In this document: piece by piece, positions 27,284 to 35,062 of the stretch
Numbering within the stretch: position 1 is the stretch's first letter
Layout: each line of letters begins with the position of its first letter
Source of the DNA: an uncultured bacterium
GTDB lineage: Bacteria; Bacteroidota; Bacteroidia; Chitinophagales; Chitinophagaceae
NCBI GenBank assembly: GCA_903834825.1
Contig: CAILKQ010000192.1
Coordinates: forward strand, 1 to 36,733
Reading direction: 5' to 3'
DNA length: 36,733 bases
Notes under the pieces: model-generated
What the model was told of the DNA's origin: nothing
Seen by the model: the letters and a program-made list of their open reading frames with translations, nothing else
The model's database searches: none
Program-made: the position numbers and the translations under genes

Positions 27284-28105
27284 TTATACTCCTCCAAACG
27301 CCACAAACCCACCATCAACGCCAATATCCGTTCCATTCACAAATTTAGATGCATCACTCAATAGATAGATCAATGCGCCTATCAACTCATCGGGTTTCCC
27401 CATCCTGTTGTCTGGTGTTTTTTTGATAACCAGGGTTCCTCGTTCAGTGTAGGAGCCATCTGGGTTGGTCAGTAAGGTTCTGTTTTGTTCTGTCAAAAAG
27501 AATCCTGGCATGATGGAGTTGATGCGGATCTTATCGCCATGTCTTTTTGCTGTTTCAACGGCCATCCATTTGGTAAAGCAATCTACACCAGCCTTTCCAA
27601 TGCTGTAGCCAAGCACTTTTGTAATGACTTGTTTTGCACTTACAGATGAAATGTTGACGATGCTTCCCCCATTTTGTTTGGCCATGGCGGAGCCTATAAT
27701 TTTGGTTGGGATGATGGTGCCCATAAGATTGAGGTCGAGCACTTGTCTCAAGCCATCAATGTTCATGTCAAATACATCTTGGTCTGGCTGGATAACACCC
27801 TGGGGCATGTTGCCGCCAGCGCCATTGACGAGTCCGTCAATGCTGCCGAATTTTTCGAGTGTAATGTCCCGGACTTTTTCCATGTCTTTTTCATCCAATA
27901 CATTTCCTTTGATGAAAAGGGCCTTTCCGCCATTGGCATTGATTTCTGCCGCACGCTTGTTTCCTTCCTCCTCATTTCTTCCAACAATTACTGCAGTGCC
28001 TCCAAAGGAAACGATGCCTTCGATGAAGGCCTTTCCCAGGATACCAGTTCCTCCGGTAACAACAATCACTTTGTCTTGTAATGAAAACAATGTTGAATAA
28101 CTCAT
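27284..28105 (-). CDS. SDR oxidoreductase, likely D-fructuronate reductase (mannonate oxidoreductase)
   Basis: A 273-residue classical short-chain dehydrogenase: cofactor motif TGGTGILG (17-24), NGAGG (94-98), catalytic Ser153/154, Tyr167 and Lys171 (YSIGK). It has no signal peptide, so it is cytoplasmic. The operon has uxuA directly upstream (121 bp), and no UxuB of the polyol-dehydrogenase type is seen; an SDR of this kind commonly fills the fructuronate-to-mannonate step in Bacteroidota. A KduD-like role (2,5-diketo-3-deoxygluconate to KDG) would also fit, because kduI is present without kduD. The sequence alone does not settle which. Confidence 0.85.
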   Translation of the reverse strand: MSYSTLFSLQDKVIVVTGGTGILGKAFIEGIVSFGGTAVIVGRNEEEGNKRAAEINANGGKALFIKGNVLDEKDMEKVRDITLEKFGSIDGLVNGAGGNMPQGVIQPDQDVFDMNIDGLRQVLDLNLMGTIIPTKIIGSAMAKQNGGSIVNISSVSAKQVITKVLGYSIGKAGVDCFTKWMAVETAKRHGDKIRINSIMPGFFLTEQNRTLLTNPDGSYTERGTLVIKKTPDNRMGKPDELIGALIYLLSDASKFVNGTDIGVDGGFVAFGGV

Positions 28106-28226
28106 TTTTTATTTTTTGATCAAACTGTTCATGATGCCAAGCATCTTTCAACAGCATATTTATAATGTCTTGTTCAGTACAATGGATAATCAGCGAATCA
28201 ATACAATTGGCGCTGAAGCCATTTCA

Positions 28227-29399
28227 TCAAAGTCCACTTCTCAAAATCCCCAATTGCAATCCGCGCAGTTCGGCCAGTCCCCTCAATCTTCCAATGCAAG
28301 AGTAGCCGGGGTTGGTGACTTTTTTCAGGTCATCAATCATTTGGTGTCCATGGTCTGGTCTGAAAGAAATTTGGTTGGGCACATCCTGCTGAATTTTCAA
28401 CAATTCCTTCATCACAGCATACATGTCTGTATTGCCTCCCAAGTGATCATCTTCAAAGAAATTGCCATCTGCATCACGCCTCGTGTTTCTGAGGTGTATA
28501 AAGTGAACGCGGGACCCCAATGCTTTAGCCATGGATGGCAGGTCATTGTTGGGGTTTGCGCCAAAAGATCCAGTGCAGAAACAGACGCCGTTGCTTTTGT
28601 TGGGAACCGCATTGATGATGAACTCAACATCCTCCAAGTTCTTTACAATTCTTGGAAGTCCAAGGATATCGATTGGCGGATCATCTGGGTGTATGGCCAA
28701 TTCAAGACCCAATGCATCACAAAGGGGTGTAATCTGTTGAAGGAAATAAACCAGGTTGCTACGAAGTACATCGGCATTGATGTCGTCATAACGGGAAAGC
28801 TTTTCCCTCATGTCTTCAACCGTAATTTTCTTTTCGCCAGGGATGCCAAACATCACAACGCCTGCAATCTTATCCAGTTCTTCTTGTGTGTAAGCCGCAT
28901 GACGGGTTTCCGCTTCTGCCACAACGTTGGCAGGGTAGGAGGCTGCAGCATTTTTACGCTGGAGGATATAAATGTCAAACACTGCCAGATCCACCCAATT
29001 GAAATAAAGGGCTTTTGATCCGTCAGGCATTTCATAATCAAGATTGGTCCTTGTCCAGTCGTTGACCGGCATGAAATTATAGGTAATGACCCTTAACCCG
29101 GCCTTGGCCAGATTGCTGAGGCTTTCTTTGTATTTTTCTATCCAAGATTGAAAATTGCCAGTCCTGGTTTTGATTTCTTCGTGTATGGTCACACTTTCTA
29201 CCACGTCCCAGGTAAGGCCATAAGATTCAATCAAGGCCTTTCTTTCCATGATTTCTTCATAGCTCCATACTTCACCATGCGGTACATGGTGCAATGCGGT
29301 AACAATGCCAGCTGCGCCTGTTTGTTTGATGTCTTGAAGGCTGACGGGATCATTGGGGCCAAACCATCTCCATGTTTGTCTCAGTTCTTTCATGTTCAT
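28227..29399 (-). CDS. uxuA: D-mannonate dehydratase
   Basis: A 390-residue TIM-barrel metalloenzyme that dehydrates D-mannonate to 2-keto-3-deoxygluconate. Signatures: MKELRQTWRWFGPNDPVSLQDIKQTGAAGIVTALHHVPHGEVW at the start, VVESVTIHEEIK, RVITYNFMPVNDWTRTNLDY, LAIHPDDPP, GVCFCTGSFGANPNNDLP, HFIHLRNTRR and FRPDHGHQM with the metal-binding His. Length is typical. The ATG at 29399 overlaps the stop of the plug-protein gene by four bases (ATGA), so translation is probably coupled; a second Met is two codons in. Confidence 0.95.
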   Translation of the reverse strand: MNMKELRQTWRWFGPNDPVSLQDIKQTGAAGIVTALHHVPHGEVWSYEEIMERKALIESYGLTWDVVESVTIHEEIKTRTGNFQSWIEKYKESLSNLAKAGLRVITYNFMPVNDWTRTNLDYEMPDGSKALYFNWVDLAVFDIYILQRKNAAASYPANVVAEAETRHAAYTQEELDKIAGVVMFGIPGEKKITVEDMREKLSRYDDINADVLRSNLVYFLQQITPLCDALGLELAIHPDDPPIDILGLPRIVKNLEDVEFIINAVPNKSNGVCFCTGSFGANPNNDLPSMAKALGSRVHFIHLRNTRRDADGNFFEDDHLGGNTDMYAVMKELLKIQQDVPNQISFRPDHGHQMIDDLKKVTNPGYSCIGRLRGLAELRGLQLGILRSGL

Positions 29400-29980
29400 T
29401 GTGTTATGATCTCTACTTTTTCGATATTTTTTTTGAGTATTTCTTTTTTTCTCAACAAAATGCTGCTGTCGGTTTCTTTGGTAATGACGCCATTGGCAAT
29501 GCTCTTCCCATCTTTTCCGATAATCTTCAATTCAATGCCTTTGCTGATGAAGTATTGATAGGCTGACTTCTCATAAGTACTCACAGCAGCGGGGGGTGTT
29601 CCTGAACCATTTTTAGTGGTGATGACAATGACTCCTCCAAATCCACGACCTCCATAGGCAGCAGTGGCCGCTTCATCTTTCAACGCAGTCATGGATGCCA
29701 CATCCATGGGGTTGATCATGGAAATGTCACCATCATAAATGGCCTTGTCCACAACGAAAATGGCAGGTACCTTTCCTTTCATATTTCTTGCATCCCTGAT
29801 GTATACCTGCTGTTGGGTTTTGAGGCTGCCGGAATTCATTGAAATTTCTACACCAGGAATTGTGCGCAGGAGGTCAAAAATATTTCTCACTGCACCACTG
29901 CTGATGTCTTGTGTGGTTTGGGCTATTGATCCCATAGCACACAAAATTGCCAATAAAAATCCAGTTGATGTGGTGATCAT
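29396..29980 (-). CDS. Stand-alone TonB-plug-like protein without a barrel
   Basis: A 194-residue exported protein with signal peptide MITTSTGFLLAILCAMGSIA. Residues about 30-128 match the plug domain of TonB-dependent receptors: NIFDLLRTIPGVEIS, QQVYIRDARNMKGKVPAIFVVDKAIYDGDISMINPMDVASMTALKDEAATAAYGGRGFGGVIVITTK. No beta-barrel follows; instead there is a short charged tail (about 130-194) ending KKNIEKVEIITQ, and the frame closes with a normal TGA. Four-base overlaps link it to the genes before and after, so this is an intended small protein, not a fragment. Function unknown: perhaps a receptor partner or periplasmic adaptor. Confidence 0.8.
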   Translation of the reverse strand: MITTSTGFLLAILCAMGSIAQTTQDISSGAVRNIFDLLRTIPGVEISMNSGSLKTQQQVYIRDARNMKGKVPAIFVVDKAIYDGDISMINPMDVASMTALKDEAATAAYGGRGFGGVIVITTKNGSGTPPAAVSTYEKSAYQYFISKGIELKIIGKDGKSIANGVITKETDSSILLRKKEILKKNIEKVEIITQ

Positions 29981-31323
29981 TTTTTGGTATTGGCGAGTTC
30001 TTTTGCTTTTGTTGTGGTATAATATTTGGCAATCATGTTGGGCACTTCCCAGGCTGGCATGTTGTTGTTTTGAAGATAATCCAGGTATTTTTTGGTAACC
30101 TGTGCAAAATGGGATTCATGTCCGTCATTGTATTTTTCAGGAACGCTGATGGTCCAACCATTGCTGATCTTCACCAATGCAATGCCAGGGAATGTTTGGC
30201 TGATTTTTTGGATGCTTGCTTTCAATTTGTCTTCAAATGCAGCATCCTTCTGCCTTTGCTCAATATAAAGGGTAGGCTTGAAATTCTCTTCCTTGCCTTG
30301 CTTGATGATCAGAGAAGCCTTTGTTCCACGCATCAAGGAATAATGGGTGTCTCCGGTGCCTTCAGGGGCCTTGTAGTTCCAGACCACTGAAACCTTGGCA
30401 TGAACACCATTGATGTTGTAGGTGAACGCTCCGTTGCAATTTACCTGGATATCCCCTTTTGCATCACTGATGGCCTTGAGATAATCAGGAACGGCTTCCT
30501 TTGTTACCAATGTAAAATCAGCTGTGGTTACCGGAGTTGTCCAACTCTTTGCCTCGAGGATGCGCACGTTCTTCTTGTAGTCAATTACCTGGCCTGGGAA
30601 ACATTCCCATTGGATAAGGTCTACAAGGTGTGTTGTAACATCCACGATTCCTGCTCCCTGTTGGTTATCATCAAAGAACCATGAAGGCCTTGTCAGCACA
30701 CTTCCTGATACATACTTGTAAAAATGATGAACACTGATCTTGGTGACAGAAGGATCTTCAGGAGTTCCTTTTTCAAGGGTTCCAAAAAATTCAGTGTCCA
30801 AGGAGAAGGCACGTTGCAATTGGGTGGTGATTTCAAAACGTTCAGTCATGATATCATAGAGCTGAACCCCTTTTTTCTTGGCCTCGTTGAACGCCAGTTT
30901 CAGCTGCTCAAATCCTTTGGTATCAACCGCCATGGGCTTGTCTGCAAAAACATGGAATCCATTGCGCACAGACTCCAGGATATAGTTTGTTTTCAACCGG
31001 TTGTTGCCTGCCAGTACCACCACATTGCCTTTTTTTTCTGCAATCATCTTGGCAAAAAAATCCTTGCCTGTATACACATTTTCTTTCCATGCAGTAGGCT
31101 CGGCTGTCCTTTTGTTGTAACCATCGATTTTTTCAAGGTGCAACTTGAGGTCCCTGCTATCTTCAGCATAAACATGCACTGTTGGGTCTACCTGGGGGTA
31201 CATGGATTTTTGGATCAATGCTGCATGAAAATGTCCGGGATCAAGGGTGATCAGTTTGATGTTCTGTGCCTTCATCATCAATGGGCATGCAAGGAGTAAA
31301 AATGAAAAATAATTGCGTTTCAT
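29977..31323 (-). CDS. Gfo/Idh/MocA-type oxidoreductase, Sec-exported (second in operon)
   Basis: A 448-residue periplasmic protein. Residues 1-19 (MKRNYFSFLLLACPLMMKA) are a Sec-type signal, unlike the Tat signals of its three relatives in this locus. It starts with IKLITLDPGHFHAALIQKSMYPQVDPTVHVYAED instead of a plain GxGxxG, and the EKP motif is VFADKPMAVD. The C-terminal part (DFTLVTKEAVPDYLKAISDAKGDIQVNCNG, HYSLMRGTKASLIIKQG) is of the putative oxidoreductase C-terminal type. A Sec-exported Rossmann enzyme must acquire its nucleotide outside or hold none, so dehydrogenase activity is less sure than for its neighbours. Overlaps the plug gene by four bases. Confidence 0.83.
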   Translation of the reverse strand: MKRNYFSFLLLACPLMMKAQNIKLITLDPGHFHAALIQKSMYPQVDPTVHVYAEDSRDLKLHLEKIDGYNKRTAEPTAWKENVYTGKDFFAKMIAEKKGNVVVLAGNNRLKTNYILESVRNGFHVFADKPMAVDTKGFEQLKLAFNEAKKKGVQLYDIMTERFEITTQLQRAFSLDTEFFGTLEKGTPEDPSVTKISVHHFYKYVSGSVLTRPSWFFDDNQQGAGIVDVTTHLVDLIQWECFPGQVIDYKKNVRILEAKSWTTPVTTADFTLVTKEAVPDYLKAISDAKGDIQVNCNGAFTYNINGVHAKVSVVWNYKAPEGTGDTHYSLMRGTKASLIIKQGKEENFKPTLYIEQRQKDAAFEDKLKASIQKISQTFPGIALVKISNGWTISVPEKYNDGHESHFAQVTKKYLDYLQNNNMPAWEVPNMIAKYYTTTKAKELANTKK

Positions 31324-31330
31324 GTGTAAT

Positions 31331-32725
31331 TTATGATAGTCCTTTTACCAAATAGGGGAATCGATGTTGTCTGTTGAGCAAGGCATTGGCCTCGTCGTCA
31401 TTGATAAAGCGTTCGTTCAAAGGATCCCAGTGCAGGGGCCTTGGCAGGCGCATGGCAATGTGGTGGATCAGGCAGGTAGAGCATCCGCGATGACCAACTT
31501 CTACAGGGGTGATGGGTTGTTTTCTGGTGGTAATGCAATCCAGCCAGTTTCCATGGTGCTCATCACTGCGGTAAAGATTGATTTCATTGGCGCCAATCAC
31601 TGATTCGATGATTTTGGGGTTGCTGGCAGAAAGTGCTTTTTGGTTGGGCACTGCAGGTTCGTTAGCGCTGGCCTTGTAATTGCCACGGGTAACAAAGATC
31701 CAGCCCTCTGATCCAACAAATTTCACGCCATTGGGCAATTCCGTGCTGATGGTCATTGTAACACCATTGGCATATTTGCCATGGGTGGTAAAGGATCCAT
31801 GGACATTCCAAAGGCCTGATTTAGGGAATTCTGCCTTGCCCCAAACCTCAACGGGGCCGGTATATTCCGTATCCATGCCCCAATGGGCTATGTCTACGTG
31901 GTGGGTACCCCAGCCGGTGATCATGCCTGCGCCAAACTGCTCACAACGCAGCCAACCTGGTCTGCTGTAGTCATTTTGTGGGTGCACGCGTTTTTCTGTA
32001 TAATAACTATAAGGGGTTGAACCCAGCCATGCATCATAATTCAATGTTTTGGGGATGGGCATTTCTGGCTCTACCTCTCCACCAGGATCGCTGGGCAATC
32101 CAATGAATACTTCTTTGAGCGCACCAATGCGTCCGTTCCTAACCAGTTCTGCAGCATACCTGAATTGTGGGGATGATCTTTGCTGACTGCCAATCTGAAG
32201 AATTTTACCATTCCTGTGAACGGCATTGCTCAAGGCCCTTCCTTCTGCAATGGTCAGGGATGCTGGCTTTTGCAAGTACACATCTTTTCCTGCCTCCACT
32301 GCATGAATCCCCAAAAAGGCATGGGAATGGTCAGGCGTACTGATCAACACGGCATCAATGTCCTTGTTCAGCAACATTTCCTGATGATCTCCATACATGC
32401 TGACACCATCATAGGCCTTCCCGGTTTTTTTGGTATAATACTCGTTTACATATTGTTTTCCTTCAGCGAGTCGCTTGGAATCAACATCGCATACAGCCAT
32501 GATCCTGGCATGGTCATATTTGAGTGTTTCTGCCATGTCATGGTCTCTTGAAATCCTTCCCACGCCGATGGCACCGATATTTATTTTGTTGCTTGGCGCA
32601 TCCTTGCCCATCACATGGGCTGGAACGATGGTAGGAAATCCAAGAGAGGCGATCCCGGTAGCGACGCCAGTCTTGACGGTGGATTTCATGAAATCCCTTC
32701 TGTTGAATCCTTTGTTGTCAGGCAT
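31331..32725 (-). CDS. Gfo/Idh/MocA oxidoreductase, Tat-exported (first in operon)
   Basis: A 464-residue exported oxidoreductase from the ATG at 32725, whose start MPDNKGFNRRDFMKSTVKTG is a twin-arginine signal; a longer frame to 32851 would overlap the ThuA gene by over 120 bases and has no signal. Rossmann start INIGAIGVGRISRDH, AVCDVD, ISTPDHSHAFLGIHAVEAGKDVYLQKPASLTIAEGR: Gln replaces the Glu of EKP, a known variant. GAGMITGWGTHHVDIAHWGMD carries the conserved His residues of the second domain. It is four bases behind the ThuA gene. ThuA next to a Gfo/Idh enzyme recalls ThuAB, which makes 3-keto-trehalose in rhizobia. Confidence 0.88.
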   Translation of the reverse strand: MPDNKGFNRRDFMKSTVKTGVATGIASLGFPTIVPAHVMGKDAPSNKINIGAIGVGRISRDHDMAETLKYDHARIMAVCDVDSKRLAEGKQYVNEYYTKKTGKAYDGVSMYGDHQEMLLNKDIDAVLISTPDHSHAFLGIHAVEAGKDVYLQKPASLTIAEGRALSNAVHRNGKILQIGSQQRSSPQFRYAAELVRNGRIGALKEVFIGLPSDPGGEVEPEMPIPKTLNYDAWLGSTPYSYYTEKRVHPQNDYSRPGWLRCEQFGAGMITGWGTHHVDIAHWGMDTEYTGPVEVWGKAEFPKSGLWNVHGSFTTHGKYANGVTMTISTELPNGVKFVGSEGWIFVTRGNYKASANEPAVPNQKALSASNPKIIESVIGANEINLYRSDEHHGNWLDCITTRKQPITPVEVGHRGCSTCLIHHIAMRLPRPLHWDPLNERFINDDEANALLNRQHRFPYLVKGLS

Positions 32726-32729
32726 GGTC

Positions 32730-33557
32730 TTATTTTTTAATTTCTTCGTCCCTGTTGGTTGCATAGGCTTTTGTGTAATCAATACCCTTGTACAAAGAGA
32801 TGATGTATTTAAGCCCTTGTACCAGATGATTTTTATAAACAGGGTCAGCATAGGTTTCCTTGCTGTGCCCCAGGGTGCTTACCCAAACATGGCCACCCTG
32901 GAAATCATTGTACCATACGGCTGGGTAAAACTCAGCATAGGTTCCTGCATTTTTGGTGATCAAGTCTTTCTGTGATTGGTCAAGGGTTGTAAACTGATGA
33001 GACATCAGTACGTTGGTGACAGGGTAGAGCTCCTTGCCAAAATACAATTCGTCCTCCCTTTCCCAAATCAATGGAACGCCATTCATGGAAGGATGGCTGG
33101 GGTCTGTTTTCCGCACGGTGAATTTCTGGAATTTTGCATGCCAGGCAAAGGTACATCCTAACATCATTTTGAACCATTTCCAGTTGCGCTCTGTGCCTGT
33201 TACAGAATGCAATCCCACGAAACCACCACCTGCTTCCATGTAACGCCTGAACGCCAAGCGTTGTGCATCTGTATCAAATACATCATTGTTGGTGCTGGGG
33301 AAAACAAGGAGGGTAAACTGTTTCAGGTTTTCTTCAGTAAAATTCGCCGGATCGTCACTTACCGTAATTTTCCAATTCTCCTCCTTGGCAATTCCTTTTA
33401 GCGCCTCTACAGCTGAGGGGATGTTGTCGTGGATGAAACCTTTTCCATTTTTGGTGTAAACCAACAGGGAGATATTTTTAGCGTTTTTTTTGCTTTGTGC
33501 TTCAAGGTTGAATGTTGAAAACAGTACAAACAGTGGCAGTAAAATAAGATACTTCAT
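32730..33557 (-). CDS. Exported ThuA-domain protein
   Basis: A 275-residue protein with signal peptide MKYLILLPLFVLFSTFNLEA, then a class I glutamine-amidotransferase-like ThuA domain: ISLLVYTKNGKGFIHDNIPSAVEAL, ENLKQFTLLVFPSTNNDVFD, AFRRYMEAGGGFVGLHSVTGTERNWKWFKMMLGCTFAWHAKFQ, ELYFGKEL, FPAVWYNDFQGGHVWVSTLGHSKETYADPVYKNHLVQGLKYI-like end. ThuA domains lack the usual amidotransferase Cys, and their reaction is unsettled; genetic data from rhizobia link ThuA to 3-keto-disaccharide metabolism. It is the first gene of the minus-strand operon, so its upstream region (33558-33765) holds the operon promoter, shared divergently with the gene at 33766. Confidence 0.87.
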   Translation of the reverse strand: MKYLILLPLFVLFSTFNLEAQSKKNAKNISLLVYTKNGKGFIHDNIPSAVEALKGIAKEENWKITVSDDPANFTEENLKQFTLLVFPSTNNDVFDTDAQRLAFRRYMEAGGGFVGLHSVTGTERNWKWFKMMLGCTFAWHAKFQKFTVRKTDPSHPSMNGVPLIWEREDELYFGKELYPVTNVLMSHQFTTLDQSQKDLITKNAGTYAEFYPAVWYNDFQGGHVWVSTLGHSKETYADPVYKNHLVQGLKYIISLYKGIDYTKAYATNRDEEIKK

Positions 33558-33628
33558 GTGGGGCTGTTTCGTTGATTGTTTAATAGACGGTAATTTACAT
33601 AAAAATCATACGTGTTCTGCCATGGCTT

Positions 33629-33646
33629 TTACGAAAACGTTATAGG
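33629..33646. promoter_or_regulatory. Candidate LacI-type operator in the divergent control region
   Basis: TTACGAAAACGTTATAGG contains a central AACGTT and agrees with the site before kduI (20363-20382) at 12 of the first 16 positions. It lies between the divergent ThuA and Gfo/Idh/MocA genes. A second short palindrome, GGGTCTTTGACCC, is at 33732-33744, close to the plus-strand start. Confidence 0.33.
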
Positions 33647-33765
33647 GAAAAACAAGTTTTTGCCCCTTCTGTCCTGTTATTTTAACTAACTTGAAACAGT
33701 ATTCATCAATATTGTACCATTTAACAATTCCGGGTCTTTGACCCAAATGGAAAAAACTTCTATTT

Positions 33766-35061
33766 ATGAGCTCGAATCAACGCAGAAAATTCCTCAAACA
33801 AACCACTGCTGCTGCTTTGGCTTTTTCTATTGTGCCAAGATTTGTGATTGGAGGCCCCGGCTTTACTGCCCCCAGCGACATGATCAATCTTGGATTTATC
33901 GGCACAGGTAAACAGTCCCGCAGCCTGCTAAATAGTTTTAAAGATAAGGCCAACATCATTGCTGGCGCAGATGTTGATGCACTCAAACTCAACTATTTTC
34001 TTTCCCTTTTGTACAAATATTATACCAACGCCAGAAAAGACGGCAAAGGCCCTGATTACAAAGGATTCACTGCCTATGAAGACTACAAAGAGATCCTGGG
34101 CCGAAAAGACATTGACGCAGTGGTGATTTCAACCCCTGACCATTGGCATGCTGTTCAAGCCATTCAAGCTTCCAATGCAGGGAAGCATGTCTACTGCGAA
34201 AAGCCCCTTGCGCACAGCGTTGAAGAGGGAAGGGCCATGGTTGATGCTGCAAGAAAAAACAAGATTGTTTTCCAGACAGGCAGCATGCAGCGCTCATGGA
34301 AAAATTTCAGGCATGCTTGTGAACTGGTCAGAAACGGATATTTGGGAAAAATAACTGAGGTATTGGTAGCAGTTGGCGATCCTTCCATAAAGTGTGATCT
34401 TCCGGCGAAGCCAGTAAGAGCTGGATTGAATTGGGATCAGTGGATTGGGCCTGCGCAATTCCGTGAATTCAGTCCGGTGCTTGCTCCTCCTGTTGAAGAG
34501 GATATTTTCCCTAATTGGAGAAATTATAAGGAATACGGCGGAGGGATGGTTTCAGACTGGGGTGCTCACATGTTCGACATCGCCCAATGGGCGTTGGGAA
34601 TGGACGAGAGCGGCCCTGTCAAGTTTATTCCATCGGAAGGAACAGCCAAGAGAGGCTTGCAGATGGTCTATGAGAATGGCATTGTCATGAAACATCAGGA
34701 TTTTGGCAGGAGCAATACTGTACGCTTCATCGGTGAAAAAGGACGTTTAGATGTAAGCCGGTCCATTCTTGACAGCGATCCTGCCAATATTGTTTCTGCT
34801 ACCATTCAGCCCAATGAAACCAGGCTGTATGAGTCCAACGACCATTACCTGGATTGGCTTGACTGCATCAAAACAGGAAAGAAGCCTGTTTGTGATGTGG
34901 AGATCGGGCACAGGACTAGTTCTGTTTGCAACGTGGCCAACATTGCTTATGCCTTGCGCCGTCCGCTAGAATGGAATCCCACCAAAGAAAAATTCAAAAA
35001 CGATAAAGAGGCCAACGCCCTCTTGGCGCCAAACTTCAGGGAAGGATGGAAACTGGGTTAA
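33766..35061 (+). CDS. Gfo/Idh/MocA oxidoreductase, Tat-exported (divergent copy)
   Basis: A 431-residue exported oxidoreductase with twin-arginine signal MSSNQRRKFLKQTTAAALAF. Rossmann motif INLGFIGTGKQSR, AGADVD, ISTPDHWHAVQAIQASNAGKHVYCEKPLAHSVEEGR with a standard EKP, then TGSMQRSWKNFRHACELVRNGYLG and GGGMVSDWGAHMFDIAQWALGMDE. It resembles the protein at 31331 more than the other two, and the closing HRTSSVCNVANIAYALRRPLEWNP matches that protein's end. It is followed after one base by the LacI-type regulator, so the two are cotranscribed. Confidence 0.88.
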   Translation: MSSNQRRKFLKQTTAAALAFSIVPRFVIGGPGFTAPSDMINLGFIGTGKQSRSLLNSFKDKANIIAGADVDALKLNYFLSLLYKYYTNARKDGKGPDYKGFTAYEDYKEILGRKDIDAVVISTPDHWHAVQAIQASNAGKHVYCEKPLAHSVEEGRAMVDAARKNKIVFQTGSMQRSWKNFRHACELVRNGYLGKITEVLVAVGDPSIKCDLPAKPVRAGLNWDQWIGPAQFREFSPVLAPPVEEDIFPNWRNYKEYGGGMVSDWGAHMFDIAQWALGMDESGPVKFIPSEGTAKRGLQMVYENGIVMKHQDFGRSNTVRFIGEKGRLDVSRSILDSDPANIVSATIQPNETRLYESNDHYLDWLDCIKTGKKPVCDVEIGHRTSSVCNVANIAYALRRPLEWNPTKEKFKNDKEANALLAPNFREGWKLG

Positions 35062-35062
35062 A

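Noticed and set aside
28116-29018. 300-residue open frame on the plus strand
   Set aside because: It is the antisense shadow of uxuA; the translation is Cys/His/Phe-rich without family features.
30724-31299. 191-residue open frame on the plus strand
   Set aside because: Antisense to the well-supported oxidoreductase at 29977; no domain seen.
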